From contig JACQXM010000023.1 of NCBI GenBank assembly GCA_016208685.1, positions 66,203 to 130,202 of the forward strand: 64,000 nucleotides of DNA, read 5' to 3'. The position numbers were made by a program, and so were the translations under genes. The stretch comes from Planctomycetota bacterium (GTDB lineage Bacteria > Planctomycetota > Phycisphaerae > UBA1845). Below, in pieces: positions 16,377 to 24,818 of the stretch. The notes below the pieces were generated by a model. That model did no database searches and was not told the origin of the DNA. It saw only the letters and a list, made by a program, of their open reading frames with translations. The first letter of the stretch is position 1. Every line of letters starts with the position of its first letter.

Positions 16377-17441
16377 TCACATGCGGATCGAACGCAGCTC
16401 AATGCCATCCTCGACCGCCATGCCCAGCCCCCGCCGGTGGGCCGCGGACAGGTAGCGCGGCGGCGACGGCCCGCTTGCTGCCGCCATACCCCGCGTTTCC
16501 CGGCGGACCTCCTGGAGCACCTGGACCCCGACGGCGTCGATGGCCACCGGATCCAACGATGCCAGAAGCAATCCGCGATCCGCGACGTTGTCTGCGGAGG
16601 CCTCCGGGCCCCCGTCGTACACGATGCGCAGTGCGTCGACGAGGTTCAGCCGCAACTTTTCGCGGATGTTCGGCAGCGCGACGATGTCCGCGATGTACGG
16701 CGAACATCCGTTGCGGTGGTACCGCGCCGGGTGTCTGACCAACCCGTGGGAGAGATTCTTCATGGCGGCCGTCATGCCGGCGATGTTGTGGGTCTTGAGG
16801 TACGGCACGTTGATGAGTGCCGTCACCTGCCCCAGAACGGACGCCAGGTTGTCCGACCCGCTGCCGAAGTCCACGGGATCCCGGTCGTATCCCGGCTGCG
16901 GCGCCGCCGTTCCCGTCGTCGATGCGAGGAGGTCCGGCCCCTCGATGCAGACCATCCGCTGCGGTGACCACCCCGCCCCCACCAGCGAACTGATGAGGAC
17001 CGCGCCGGTGGTCCGCGTCGTACCCAGAACGTCCTGTCCCGAACGGTTGAACTTGATGCCGATGACATCATCGTCGCGCAGAATCGCGTGCCAGGCGTCG
17101 CCCGCCGTCGGCGCCTCCGTCAGCGCGATCAAACAGGCATCGAGCATCTCGCGAAGCCGCGTCTTGTGAACCGATGAACCCGTGAGGACGTACGACGAGT
17201 CGACCTGAACCACGCGCGAGCGCAGGGCCCCAGCCCGCACCACCAGGGGTTCATCATCGAGCGACGTCGCTCGCCCGGCCGCGGAGCCGGAGTGCGACGC
17301 CGCATTGTCGGGTTCGGAGGCACGCACCGAGGTCGGCCGCAGTGTTGAAAGGCACGCGCCCAGACCCCCGCCCGCCACGGCGCGGAGGAATCCACGGCGC
17401 GTCGCCCTGGGGGTACCGAAGGAGCCTGTTGCCTGGTCCAT
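16377..17441 (-). CDS. Tat-exported DUF362-family protein
   Basis: A protein of 354 residues. The N-terminus has a twin-arginine signal (ATRRGFLRAVAGG) and a hydrophobic stretch ending near RPTSVRASEP, so it is likely folded in the cytoplasm and exported. The body carries DUF362 features: VPYLKTHNIAGMTAAMKNLSHGL and a late NVADRGLLLASLDPVAIDAVG segment. DUF362 proteins are often iron-sulfur-associated, but I see no 4Fe-4S Cys cluster here. The ATG at 17439-17441 follows an AGGTGA ribosome site; an ATG 24 codons upstream would bury the Tat signal. The neighbouring gene on the other strand is divergent across 210 bases. The biochemical function of the family is not known. Confidence 0.82.
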   Translation of the reverse strand: MDQATGSFGTPRATRRGFLRAVAGGGLGACLSTLRPTSVRASEPDNAASHSGSAAGRATSLDDEPLVVRAGALRSRVVQVDSSYVLTGSSVHKTRLREMLDACLIALTEAPTAGDAWHAILRDDDVIGIKFNRSGQDVLGTTRTTGAVLISSLVGAGWSPQRMVCIEGPDLLASTTGTAAPQPGYDRDPVDFGSGSDNLASVLGQVTALINVPYLKTHNIAGMTAAMKNLSHGLVRHPARYHRNGCSPYIADIVALPNIREKLRLNLVDALRIVYDGGPEASADNVADRGLLLASLDPVAIDAVGVQVLQEVRRETRGMAAASGPSPPRYLSAAHRRGLGMAVEDGIELRSIRM

Positions 17442-17651
17442 GCGAATCACCTGCGACCGGCATGTGCCGACCCAGGTGCTTATCGGATGGGCGGCCGCAA
17501 GGCTGAGGCTCACCGGCCTCGACGCTGTGCAGGCACCGAAGAAAGGCGACCGCCGGGCGCCGTGCGGCGAGGCATCCCGTAAGGCGGCCGATTTGAGAAG
17601 GTGTTGCCCAGCCCGGTCGAGCCGGCATCATAGGGTCGGAGGTTCATCACC

Positions 17652-18572
17652 GTGACACCACGCAGGCGGATCACAACGCTTACCGCGGCCGGATTGCTCA
17701 CGTTTCTAGCGCGGGCATCTGCGGGCGACACTCGACTCCTGCTGGTCGGCTCGGAGCGCATGGCCTCCTTCGTTCGCACCGCGGCGGAGCGCTTCGAGTC
17801 GGCACATCCGGACATCGCCGTCACGGTAAGCGGGGGCGGATCGTCCGCAGGGCTTACCGCGCTCCGCGACGACGCCGCCGACGTGGCGCTCCTGGCGCGG
17901 CCCGCCACCGAGGAGGAGCGGGAGCACTTCATGCGGAAGCGTCGTGTCGACCTGGTCGGCGTGCCCGTGGCGTTGGACGCCGTGGTGGCGTTTGTACGCG
18001 ATGATAACCCGCTTCGAGCCCTCTCGTTGCAGCAGGTCGGCGACGTCTGCCGGCAGCGCGTGCACATCTGGGAGAAGCTCGGCATCGCAGTGGAGGGCAC
18101 GGCTTTGCGGCCCCCTGGCCCCAGGGGGGAGTACGATCCCACGCGCGGCATCCCGATCCGCCTGTGTGCCCCATCGGCGAAGTTCGGCGCCGCCGGCCTG
18201 CTCCGGATTCGGGCGATGAGTGGCATCGATTTCGCGTCGTCGCTGCAACGCTTTGACGAGATGCATGAACTGGTGCAGGCGGTGGCTCAGGATCCCAACG
18301 CCGTCGGTTTCGCGGCATGGGGACAGGCCGCCGGAGTGCGGCTCGTACCTATCAGCCACGATTCCACGAGCCCACCCATCGCCGCCACGCCCGCATCCGT
18401 GCTGACGCATGAGTACCCGCTGGCGCACTATCTCTATTTCTACTTCGCGGGCGAGCCCGCCGACGAGGCCAGGAGCTTCCTGGCGTTCGTCTTGAGTCCC
18501 GACGGGCAGGCGATCATTGAGTCGTCATCGTCGGGGGCGGTGCCGCTGCCCTTCGCAAACGTGCCACAGTGA
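17652..18572 (+). CDS. PstS-like periplasmic substrate-binding protein
   Basis: A 306-residue exported binding protein of the PBP-like phosphate family. It begins at GTG with a basic N-terminus and a short hydrophobic signal ending near ARASAGD. The opening LLLVGSERMASFVRTAAERF, followed by VSGGGSSAGLTALRDDAADVALL, follows the PstS pattern, with the ligand-contact Ser/Gly loop. Later features include VALDAVVAFVRDDNP and GFAAWGQA, then a C-terminal helix. No pstC, pstA or pstB is adjacent, so it may work alone as a scavenger or sensor. The ligand may be phosphate or another oxyanion. Confidence 0.75.
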   Translation: MTPRRRITTLTAAGLLTFLARASAGDTRLLLVGSERMASFVRTAAERFESAHPDIAVTVSGGGSSAGLTALRDDAADVALLARPATEEEREHFMRKRRVDLVGVPVALDAVVAFVRDDNPLRALSLQQVGDVCRQRVHIWEKLGIAVEGTALRPPGPRGEYDPTRGIPIRLCAPSAKFGAAGLLRIRAMSGIDFASSLQRFDEMHELVQAVAQDPNAVGFAAWGQAAGVRLVPISHDSTSPPIAATPASVLTHEYPLAHYLYFYFAGEPADEARSFLAFVLSPDGQAIIESSSSGAVPLPFANVPQ

Positions 18573-18679
18573 CCGGCAGAAGGCGCGAGGTGAAGCTCGG
18601 GCCGTCGATGCGGGCTGACTACCCGACGAGGCCCACGGACGAGAGTCCGGCGAGGATCGCACGGCCAAGTCGCCTGCCG

Positions 18680-19399
18680 CTACGCGCGAGCCTCGGCATG
18701 CAGGGAGCGGATGAGTGGGTCGACCGCCTGCGCCTCCGTGAACGCCTCAAGTCGCCACTTACAGGCAGCGCAGCGCGTACAAGGTTTGGGCCCCGGGCGC
18801 TCGCAGCTCCAGGTATGCTCCAGGGGCACTTGCAGATGCCCCGCCAGCTTGATGACTTCGGCGTGGCTCAAGTCCATCAGCGGGGCCTCGACCAGCAGTC
18901 CTCCCCGTGCCGCGGCCAGGGACTCGGCGAGGAAGTTGAGCGCGTGGAGCACCTCGCGACCCTGGTCGGGGCGCTGCTCGGCTCCCGCCAGGCCCAGGTG
19001 CGCCGCATCCACGTGACGCGACAGCCCCACCACCAGCCTTACCGCGCCGATGCGCAAGGCGCATTGCAATCCCGCGGTGACCAACACCGGGAACAACCCG
19101 CGTAGCGTCGAAGGGGCAAGCACGTGCGAGCCCACCACGCCGCTGAGCTTCACGTCCGCCACAGCGGCGTGCGCCGACTCCGTCTGCTCCTGCATCCGCT
19201 GCACGTGGTTCACGTCCAGGTCGATGACGCGTTCAGCGCCCAGGTGCGTGCCCAGGGCGCGGACGGCCTCCGCCTCGGCCTTCGCGGCGCGCTGGCCGTA
19301 GCTGGCGTGCAGCAGCGTCACCGTGTGCTCCCGCGCGCAGCGTGCCGCTGCCGTCGCCCCCAGTACCCCGCCCCCGCACATTACCACGGCTGGTGCCAT
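18680..19399 (-). CDS. QueC-like protein with degenerate PP-loop
   Basis: A 239-residue protein related to QueC, the ATP-dependent 7-cyano-7-deazaguanine synthase. The C-terminus keeps the zinc Cys set and surroundings of QueC (TWSCERPGPKPCTRCAACKWR), and YGQR plus ALRIGAVRLVVGL follow the family pattern. The N-terminal ATP pyrophosphatase signature SGGxDS is replaced by CGGGVLG (residues 8-14), losing the Asp and Ser. ATP chemistry is therefore doubtful, unlike in true QueC. The ATG has a GGAG ribosome site. It is divergent from the DUF1015 gene; queF is about 5 kb away. It could be a diverged paralogue with a new role or an inactive remnant, though the frame is fully open. Relationship: likely; activity: uncertain. 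Confidence 0.75.
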   Translation of the reverse strand: MAPAVVMCGGGVLGATAAARCAREHTVTLLHASYGQRAAKAEAEAVRALGTHLGAERVIDLDVNHVQRMQEQTESAHAAVADVKLSGVVGSHVLAPSTLRGLFPVLVTAGLQCALRIGAVRLVVGLSRHVDAAHLGLAGAEQRPDQGREVLHALNFLAESLAAARGGLLVEAPLMDLSHAEVIKLAGHLQVPLEHTWSCERPGPKPCTRCAACKWRLEAFTEAQAVDPLIRSLHAEARA

Positions 19400-19700
19400 A
19401 TTCTTGTCTCCACCCCACCGCGCCCGCGCCGGCCGCGGAAGATGCGTCGAGACGACCGTCAGCCCTCGACGGGCCCCGGCGTGAGCCCCGTACCTGGCGC
19501 TTTATCGGCGTTCGCAGGCCGCCGCCGCATTCGTCTTGCGGGCAGCGCAATACGCCGATAACCTTACCTAACGATGGCAACACGATGCCCGCGGGTCCCG
19601 GCGCCAACCGCCGAACCCAGTGTAAGCAACGGGGCCGCCGCTCCCGCTCGCGGGCACGGCCGGCGCCGGCAGGCATGCGTAAGCCCGAGAAACTGAGTCC
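19400..19700. other. Divergent intergenic region with 10-bp inverted repeat
   Basis: 301 bases between the QueC-like gene and the DUF1015 gene, which point away from each other. No coding region is seen. It contains the exact inverted repeat TTATCGGCGT (19502-19511) and ACGCCGATAA (19552-19561), 40 bases apart, which could be a regulator site for either gene or a stem of a transcript. Confidence 0.4.
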
Positions 19701-20942
19701 ATGGCGGACGTCGCCCCATTCCGCGCCGTGCGTTACGACTTCGACCGTCTGCACGGCGATCTATCCGCGGTCCTTGCCCCTCCGTACGACGTCCTGGACG
19801 CCAAGGACAAAGACGCGCTGCTGCGCCGAAACGAGCAAAACATCGTGGCCGTGGACCTGCCCCACGTGCCGCCGAAATCAGCGGGACCGCCCGCGGCGTA
19901 TGAGCGTTCCGCACAACTCATCAGCCAGTGGCTTGACGCCGGCGTGCTGGTTCGTGAAGCCGCTCCCGCGCTCTACCCCTACCACCAGCGGTTCACACAC
20001 GGAGGGCACTCTTTCACGCGGCGAATGGTCATCGCCCGGCTGCGGCTTCAGCCCTTCAGCGATGGCGTGATCCTGCCCCACGAGCAGACCTTCGGCGGTC
20101 CCAAGGAGGATCGCCTGGCGCTGATGAAGGCCACGCGCTGCAACCTCTCGCCGATCTTCGGCCTCTACCGCGACCCGCAGGATCGCATCGGCGCTTTGTT
20201 CGCCGCGGCGGTGGCGGACAAACCGGCGGCCACGGGGGTCCTGGATGACGTCGAAAACCGAATCTGGATCGTCCGCGATGCCGGAACCATCGGCGGCGTC
20301 GTGCAGGCGCTCTCCACGCAGAAGGTCTACATTGCCGACGGCCATCACCGCTATGGCACGGCGCTGATGTACCGCGATTGGCTCCGCAAGCAGAGTGTTG
20401 ACGGCCTCGGGGACGATCATCCGTCGAACTACGTAATGTTTGTGCTGGCGAGCATGGATGACCCCGGCTGCCTCATCCTCCCCTACCACCGGGCCCTTGC
20501 CGATGTTGCACTGTCGACGGTGCAGGCGGCGTGGGCTCCCGGCGTGGAGGAGGTGCCCCCGGACAAAGCGGACCTGCTGCTCGAAGACGGGCGCACAGGC
20601 AAGCGCGCGAGCCTGCGGTTCACGAACCGTCCCGCGCTGGCGTCGCTGGAACCCAACGAGTCGCCCGCCTGGCAGGCTTTGGATACCGCTTACCTCCACC
20701 GCTACCTCATCGACGGGCTCCTCCGCGAGAAACTCAGTGCCGACCCGAAGGTACGCTACGCCAAGTCGGAGGAAGACGCACGGCGAACGGCCCGGGAGCA
20801 GGCCGGCGTCGCGCTGCTGCTCAAACCGACACCCATGGAACACCTGCGGGCGGTCAGCGAGGCGGGCGGACTCATGCCGCAGAAAAGCACCTATTTCCAT
20901 CCCAAGCTGGCGACCGGATTGACCATCCATCCGCTGGATTGA
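19701..20942 (+). CDS. DUF1015 family protein
   Basis: A 413-residue cytoplasmic protein with the DUF1015 hallmarks: an early LAPPYDVL segment, GVILPHEQTFGG, and the signature ADGHHRYGTA near the middle, in a stretch where His and Asp could bind a metal or ligand. Length is the usual one. DUF1015 proteins are widespread, often annotated as HTH-containing or SpoOJ/ParA/ParB-like, but no function is established. The next gene starts 14 bases downstream. Nothing in the sequence ties it to the QueC-like gene on the other strand. Confidence 0.9.
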   Translation: MADVAPFRAVRYDFDRLHGDLSAVLAPPYDVLDAKDKDALLRRNEQNIVAVDLPHVPPKSAGPPAAYERSAQLISQWLDAGVLVREAAPALYPYHQRFTHGGHSFTRRMVIARLRLQPFSDGVILPHEQTFGGPKEDRLALMKATRCNLSPIFGLYRDPQDRIGALFAAAVADKPAATGVLDDVENRIWIVRDAGTIGGVVQALSTQKVYIADGHHRYGTALMYRDWLRKQSVDGLGDDHPSNYVMFVLASMDDPGCLILPYHRALADVALSTVQAAWAPGVEEVPPDKADLLLEDGRTGKRASLRFTNRPALASLEPNESPAWQALDTAYLHRYLIDGLLREKLSADPKVRYAKSEEDARRTAREQAGVALLLKPTPMEHLRAVSEAGGLMPQKSTYFHPKLATGLTIHPLD

Positions 20943-20956
20943 ACAATAGGCCCGTT

Positions 20957-21214
20957 ATGCACGCCGCGGAGCTTCGGAACTCTCTGGATGAACGGCCTGT
21001 CGAGCCGATCCGCCCGCAGATCAGCGGCAGGCAACACGTAGACACCCGCCACCCGGAGAGGGCCATCGTGAGCCGCTCGCCGGTGGCGGCGGCCGTGGCA
21101 CGGGGCGGGCGAGTTGCTGGCTACATCGTCCATGACAACCTGCTTCATGTGGCGAAGGTCGAGCCGTTGACCGGGCAGCGCCGGCGCGCGGCGCGCGGCG
21201 CGCCGCGGGAGTAG
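20957..21214 (+). CDS. Small planctomycete-type hypothetical protein
   Basis: An 85-residue protein that begins 14 bases after the DUF1015 stop. It has the layout of a very common small planctomycete family: an N-terminal helix with LRNSLDERPVEPIRPQIS, a His-Pro-Glu motif in VDTRHPERAIVSRS, then a strand and VHDNLLHVAKVEPL near the end. Function is unknown. The open frame extends far upstream across DUF1015, but only this last part has the family pattern, and the ATG fits it. The C-terminal RRRAARGAPRE is basic and probably variable. The call rests on my memory of the family pattern. Confidence 0.6.
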   Translation: MHAAELRNSLDERPVEPIRPQISGRQHVDTRHPERAIVSRSPVAAAVARGGRVAGYIVHDNLLHVAKVEPLTGQRRRAARGAPRE

Positions 21215-21246
21215 GCACCGAGTCCGCGCAGTGAAAGGAACGCACG

Positions 21247-21606
21247 ATGTCGGAAACCCCGGCGCCGCCGGTGGCGGCCAATATCAGCTTCGATGAGTTC
21301 ACCCGCATCAAACTCCGCGTGGGCAAGGTCGTCGAGGCCTCGGATCACCCCAACGCCGACAAGCTGCTGGTTCTCAAAGTCGACATGGGCGACGAAGTGC
21401 GGCAGATATGCGCCGGACTGCGCGGACACTACACGCCCGAACAGCTCCTGGGCCGCAACCTAGTCATCGTCGCCAACCTCGCGCCGCGAATGATGCGCGG
21501 GCAGGAAAGCCGCGGCATGCTGCTGGCCGCCAGTACGCCGGACCATGCCCGGGTGGTGGTTCTTACCACGGAGTCCGATGTGCCACCGGGTAGCCCGGTC
21601 AGTTGA
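21247..21606 (+). CDS. Free-standing tRNA-binding protein (MetRS beta-subunit / Trbp111-like)
   Basis: A 119-residue protein made only of the OB-fold tRNA-binding domain that forms the C-terminus of methionyl-tRNA synthetase. Diagnostic elements are the opening FDEFTRIKLRVGKVVEASDH, the PNADKLLVLKVDMG motif, RQICAGLRGHY and the NLAPRMMRGQESRGMLLAA segment. It would bind tRNA as a dimer and assist MetRS or act as a chaperone. No metG catalytic gene lies in the window. Start ATG 21247; ribosome site GAAAGGA lies just upstream. Confidence 0.9.
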   Translation: MSETPAPPVAANISFDEFTRIKLRVGKVVEASDHPNADKLLVLKVDMGDEVRQICAGLRGHYTPEQLLGRNLVIVANLAPRMMRGQESRGMLLAASTPDHARVVVLTTESDVPPGSPVS

Positions 21607-21656
21607 CCCCGGGCTCGGTGCAGCGCCTGCGGTTCACCATGGGTAAAAGACGCAGA

Positions 21657-22082
21657 ATGAACGTACAACGCGAGTTCGTGGCGGTGGTGCGGTCCGGCAT
21701 CGGACACCGTGCGGCGGCGCGCTTCCTGTTCGTGCTGGTTGCAGGGTGCCTCGCGGCGGCAGTGTCCGGCGGTTGCCAGGACCCGCGCTTCAAGCACGAC
21801 CAGGCCATGCGCGACAAGCGCGTCAAGCATGTTGCCGACCTGTACGTCCGGCGGGAGAAGGCCGGCCCGGTCAACATGAAGGCGGTCGCCAACACGGAGA
21901 AGATGCTCGGCACGCGGCGCGTGGAGAACCTGAAGAAGACACTGAAGACGGCCGAGCGGGTAGAAGAAAGGCGTCAACAAAAACCCGTCACTCAGGCCCC
22001 GCTGCGAAAGCGGCAGACCAAAGCGCTCCTGGGCGGCAAGCCAGAGAAGATCCCCCGCACCTGGGCGGACACGGCGTACTGA
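21657..22082 (+). CDS. Small putative lipoprotein, unknown function
   Basis: A protein of 141 residues from the chosen ATG. An N-terminal hydrophobic segment (FLFVLVAGCLAAAVSGGC) ends in a lipobox-like S-G-G-C, suggesting a lipid-anchored periplasmic or outer membrane protein. The mature part is short, highly basic (many Lys/Arg) and probably helical (TRRVENLKKTLKTAERVEERRQ is typical), so it might bind nucleic acid, peptidoglycan or another acidic polymer. Alternative starts lie 6 and 18 codons upstream; none has a strong ribosome site. I recognise no family. Gene order suggests co-transcription with the tRNA-binding protein, 50 bases upstream. Confidence 0.6.
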   Translation: MNVQREFVAVVRSGIGHRAAARFLFVLVAGCLAAAVSGGCQDPRFKHDQAMRDKRVKHVADLYVRREKAGPVNMKAVANTEKMLGTRRVENLKKTLKTAERVEERRQQKPVTQAPLRKRQTKALLGGKPEKIPRTWADTAY

Positions 22083-22156
22083 CCGCGGCGTGATGTCCAC
22101 AAGACCCCGGGGATTCGAGCCTTAGAGCCTCGTGGAGGTCCGGGGGCGGGTACCGG

Positions 22157-22188
22157 GGGTCGGGTCCCGGCGCGCCGGGACTCGACCC
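22157..22188. repeat. 32-bp near-perfect palindrome upstream of prmC
   Basis: Two 16-base arms (22157-22172 and 22173-22188) are inverted copies with a single mismatch, starting GGGTCGGG and ending CTCGACCC. It lies between the lipoprotein stop and the prmC start. It could be an operator or a stem in the transcript; no T-run follows on either strand, so a classical terminator is less likely. Confidence 0.6.
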
Positions 22189-22347
22189 TCGGCTATCCAA
22201 GCGAACCGTGCCAGGGTGCGCGCCGGCACGTTGGAGTTTGAATCGTGCCACGCCTCGCAGGATGCACTCCGCTCCGCCTCTGCTCGCATGCCGCGCGGCG
22301 GCCGCGATCAGTTGCGGCGAGCACCGGCGCTGGGTACTGTCACATCC

Positions 22348-23271
22348 ATGAGTGCCGAGCTGGCCACCCCAACGAGTCCTGCCGCAGAATGGTCGATCGC
22401 CCGCCTTCTGGCTTGGACGACGGAGTACCTCACACGACAGGGGATCGATGACGCGCGCCTGTCGACCGAAGTACTGCTGGCACACGCCCTGGGATGCCGC
22501 CGCATCGAGCTTTACACTCGCGGCGACGTCGTCCCACCGCCCGAGCCCCTGAACCGCTTCCGGGATTGGGTTCGCCGGGCCGCGGCGCGGGAGCCGATTG
22601 CCTACCTGGTGGGCGAGAAGGAGTTCTTCTCACTCCCCTTTGCCGTCACGCGCGACGTGCTCATCCCCCGGCCGGAGACCGAGTTGCTCGTGGAATGCGT
22701 GCTGGACCACTGCCGCTCCGCCGGTCTTGCCTCCCCTACGCTTCTCGACCTGGGGACGGGGAGCGGGTGTCTGGCCATCGCCGTGCTGGTGCATCTGAAA
22801 CATGCCCGGGCGATCGCCAGCGACCGGTCGCCGGCGGCCCTCCTTGTGGCCCGGCAGAACGCCGAGCGCCACGGCGTGGCCGAGCGGCTCACGCTGCTGG
22901 AGGCGGACGGCCTGACGCTGCCGGAGGGAGTGATTCCGCCCGCGGGGGTAGACGTCCTGATGAGTAATCCCCCGTACATCGCGGCTTCGGCCGTCGCCGG
23001 TCTCGACCCGGAGGTACGCGACTACGAGCCGCGCGCGGCGTTGACGGACGAGGCTGACGGGCTTTCGTTCTACCGGATGATCGCGACGGCCGGCGCGCGG
23101 TGCCTCGCCGCGGGCGGGGTGGTGGTGGTCGAGGTCGCGGACGGGCAGGCGGCGGCCGTTCACGCAATCCTCGAGGGAACCGGCGGGGCTGGAGAATTCG
23201 TCCATCGCCGGACGATACGTGATCGTACGGTGGGCAGTGAGCGGGTGCTGATGTTCGGCGCCAGGGGCTAG
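22348..23271 (+). CDS. prmC: PrmC, peptide chain release factor N5-glutamine methyltransferase
   Basis: PrmC (HemK) methylates the Gln of the GGQ motif in release factors using S-adenosylmethionine. The 307-residue protein has an N-terminal helical domain (about 1-90), the linker with EPIAYLVGEKEFFSLPF and the marker IPRPETELLVE, the SAM-binding LDLGTGSG at 133-140 and the catalytic NPPY at 207-210. The ATG at 22348 has no strong ribosome site. An open frame extends 72 codons further upstream, but the family starts here. It precedes murA; prfA is not in the window. Confidence 0.93.
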   Translation: MSAELATPTSPAAEWSIARLLAWTTEYLTRQGIDDARLSTEVLLAHALGCRRIELYTRGDVVPPPEPLNRFRDWVRRAAAREPIAYLVGEKEFFSLPFAVTRDVLIPRPETELLVECVLDHCRSAGLASPTLLDLGTGSGCLAIAVLVHLKHARAIASDRSPAALLVARQNAERHGVAERLTLLEADGLTLPEGVIPPAGVDVLMSNPPYIAASAVAGLDPEVRDYEPRAALTDEADGLSFYRMIATAGARCLAAGGVVVVEVADGQAAAVHAILEGTGGAGEFVHRRTIRDRTVGSERVLMFGARG

Positions 23272-23342
23272 CGGAGTGTCTCGCGAGTACCTGACCGTAT
23301 GGGGATCACGCTCGCGGCGGGCTTTCGGCTTTCGTGGGCCCG

Positions 23343-23361
23343 CGCGGGCTTCAAGCCCGCG
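23343..23361. repeat. GC-rich hairpin between prmC and murA
   Basis: A 7-base-pair stem (CGCGGGC at 23343-23349 and GCCCGCG at 23355-23361) with a TTCAA loop, 71 bases past the prmC stop. There is no T-run, so it may be a REP-like unit or attenuating stem rather than a terminator. Confidence 0.45.
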
Positions 23362-23533
23362 GGTCGATGCAGTGAGATATCAACGAGACACCACACTAGC
23401 GAGCCGGCCTTGCCCGCGTGGCGGCACACAGTCGAGGGGACCGCAGCGTCGCGCCGGTTCGCCGGCCGGCGCCGGCGGAGCGAGCCGGGCGCCGCAGTAA
23501 CACATGTAAGCATACTGAGCGAAGGGGAATCAC

Positions 23534-24799
23534 GTGGAATTCTTTGAAATCGCGGGCGGAAACCGGTTGAAGGGCACGGTCGAGATCAGCGGTGCCAAGA
23601 ACGCCGCGCTGCCGATCATGGCGGCGTGCATTCTCGTCGACGGCGAGACCGTGCTGCATAACGTACCGGACCTCGCCGATGTGCGGCAGATGCAGGTGCT
23701 GCTCCAGCGCCTGGGAGTCAAATCTGAGCGCGACGCCGGCGGGGCCATGCACCTGCGCGTCGACGACGAGATGAACTGCCACGCCGAATACGAAATCGTC
23801 AGCAAGATGCGGGCCAGCGTCTGCGTCATGGGGCCGCTGCTTGCCAAACGCCGCCGGGCGCAGGTCTCCATGCCCGGGGGTTGTGCCATTGGCGACCGCC
23901 CCATCAACCTTCACGTGGACGGGTTGAGGGCCTTCGGCGCCGACGCGGAACTGATCAACGGAGACGTACTGCTGCGCGCCAAGAAGCTCAAGGGGACGGA
24001 CATCTTTCTGGGCGGCCCGTTCGGTTCGTCGGTAACCGCCACCGCCAACATCATGATGGCCGCGGTCCTTGCCGAGGGGCGAACGCTCATCGAATCGGCG
24101 GCCTGCGAACCGGAGGTCACCGACCTGGCGAACTTCCTCAACGCCTGCGGCGCGCGAATCACCGGACAGGGCACGCCACAGGTGATTGTCGAGGGCGTGA
24201 CCTCCCTGAAAGGCGCGGAACACCGCATCATCTCCGACCGCATCGAAACCGGCACCTTCCTCATCGCCGCCGCCATCACCAATGGCGACCTCGATCTGCC
24301 AGGCGGACGGATCGAGCACCTCCGCGCCGTGGTGGACCGGCTGCGACAGATAGGCGTGATCGTCGAGCGCGGCGAGAAAGGAATCTCCGTCTCCTCCGCC
24401 CGGCGGCTGGAGCCCGTCGAGATCACCACCCAACCCTACCCCGGCTTCCCTACCGACCTCCAGGCACAGGCGATGGCCCTGCTCTCGCTGGCCGACGGCA
24501 ACAGCATCATCACCGAGAAGGTCTTTCCCGATCGGTTTCTGCACGTCGGCGAGCTGTCGCGCATGGGCGCCCTGCTCCGCAAGGAGGGACCCACGGTCAT
24601 CATCCAGGGCACGAAGAAACTGGTGGGGGCCCCGGTCATGGCATCGGACCTGCGTGCCTCGGCAGCGCTGATCCTGGCCGGGCTGGTGGCCAAGGGGACG
24701 ACGCGCGTGCACCGCGCGTACCACATCGACCGTGGCTACGAGCGCATCGAGGCCAAACTGGCGGCCGTGGGGGCGAGCATCCGGCGGTTGAGCGAGTAA
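23534..24799 (+). CDS. murA: MurA, UDP-N-acetylglucosamine 1-carboxyvinyltransferase
   Basis: MurA performs the first committed step of peptidoglycan synthesis, adding enolpyruvate from PEP to UDP-GlcNAc. The 421-residue protein has the normal length. It has K22-N23 in the SGAKNAALP motif, the fosfomycin-target Cys at C117 in MPGGCAIGDRP, and the repeated inside-out alpha/beta barrel pattern. Starts at GTG (23534) after a GAAGGGGAA ribosome site. The gene stands alone, 262 bases past prmC, and converges on the epimerase gene. Planctomycetes keep MurA because they make peptidoglycan. The retained Cys predicts fosfomycin sensitivity at the target level. Confidence 0.96.
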   Translation: MEFFEIAGGNRLKGTVEISGAKNAALPIMAACILVDGETVLHNVPDLADVRQMQVLLQRLGVKSERDAGGAMHLRVDDEMNCHAEYEIVSKMRASVCVMGPLLAKRRRAQVSMPGGCAIGDRPINLHVDGLRAFGADAELINGDVLLRAKKLKGTDIFLGGPFGSSVTATANIMMAAVLAEGRTLIESAACEPEVTDLANFLNACGARITGQGTPQVIVEGVTSLKGAEHRIISDRIETGTFLIAAAITNGDLDLPGGRIEHLRAVVDRLRQIGVIVERGEKGISVSSARRLEPVEITTQPYPGFPTDLQAQAMALLSLADGNSIITEKVFPDRFLHVGELSRMGALLRKEGPTVIIQGTKKLVGAPVMASDLRASAALILAGLVAKGTTRVHRAYHIDRGYERIEAKLAAVGASIRRLSE

Positions 24800-24818
24800 G
24801 CGTCTCCGCGTGCCACGG

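Noticed and set aside
16377-24799. A defence or modification island around the QueC-like gene
   Set aside because: The neighbours are housekeeping genes (DUF1015, MetRS-beta type, PrmC, MurA) with no nuclease, helicase, methylase or TGT-like partner.
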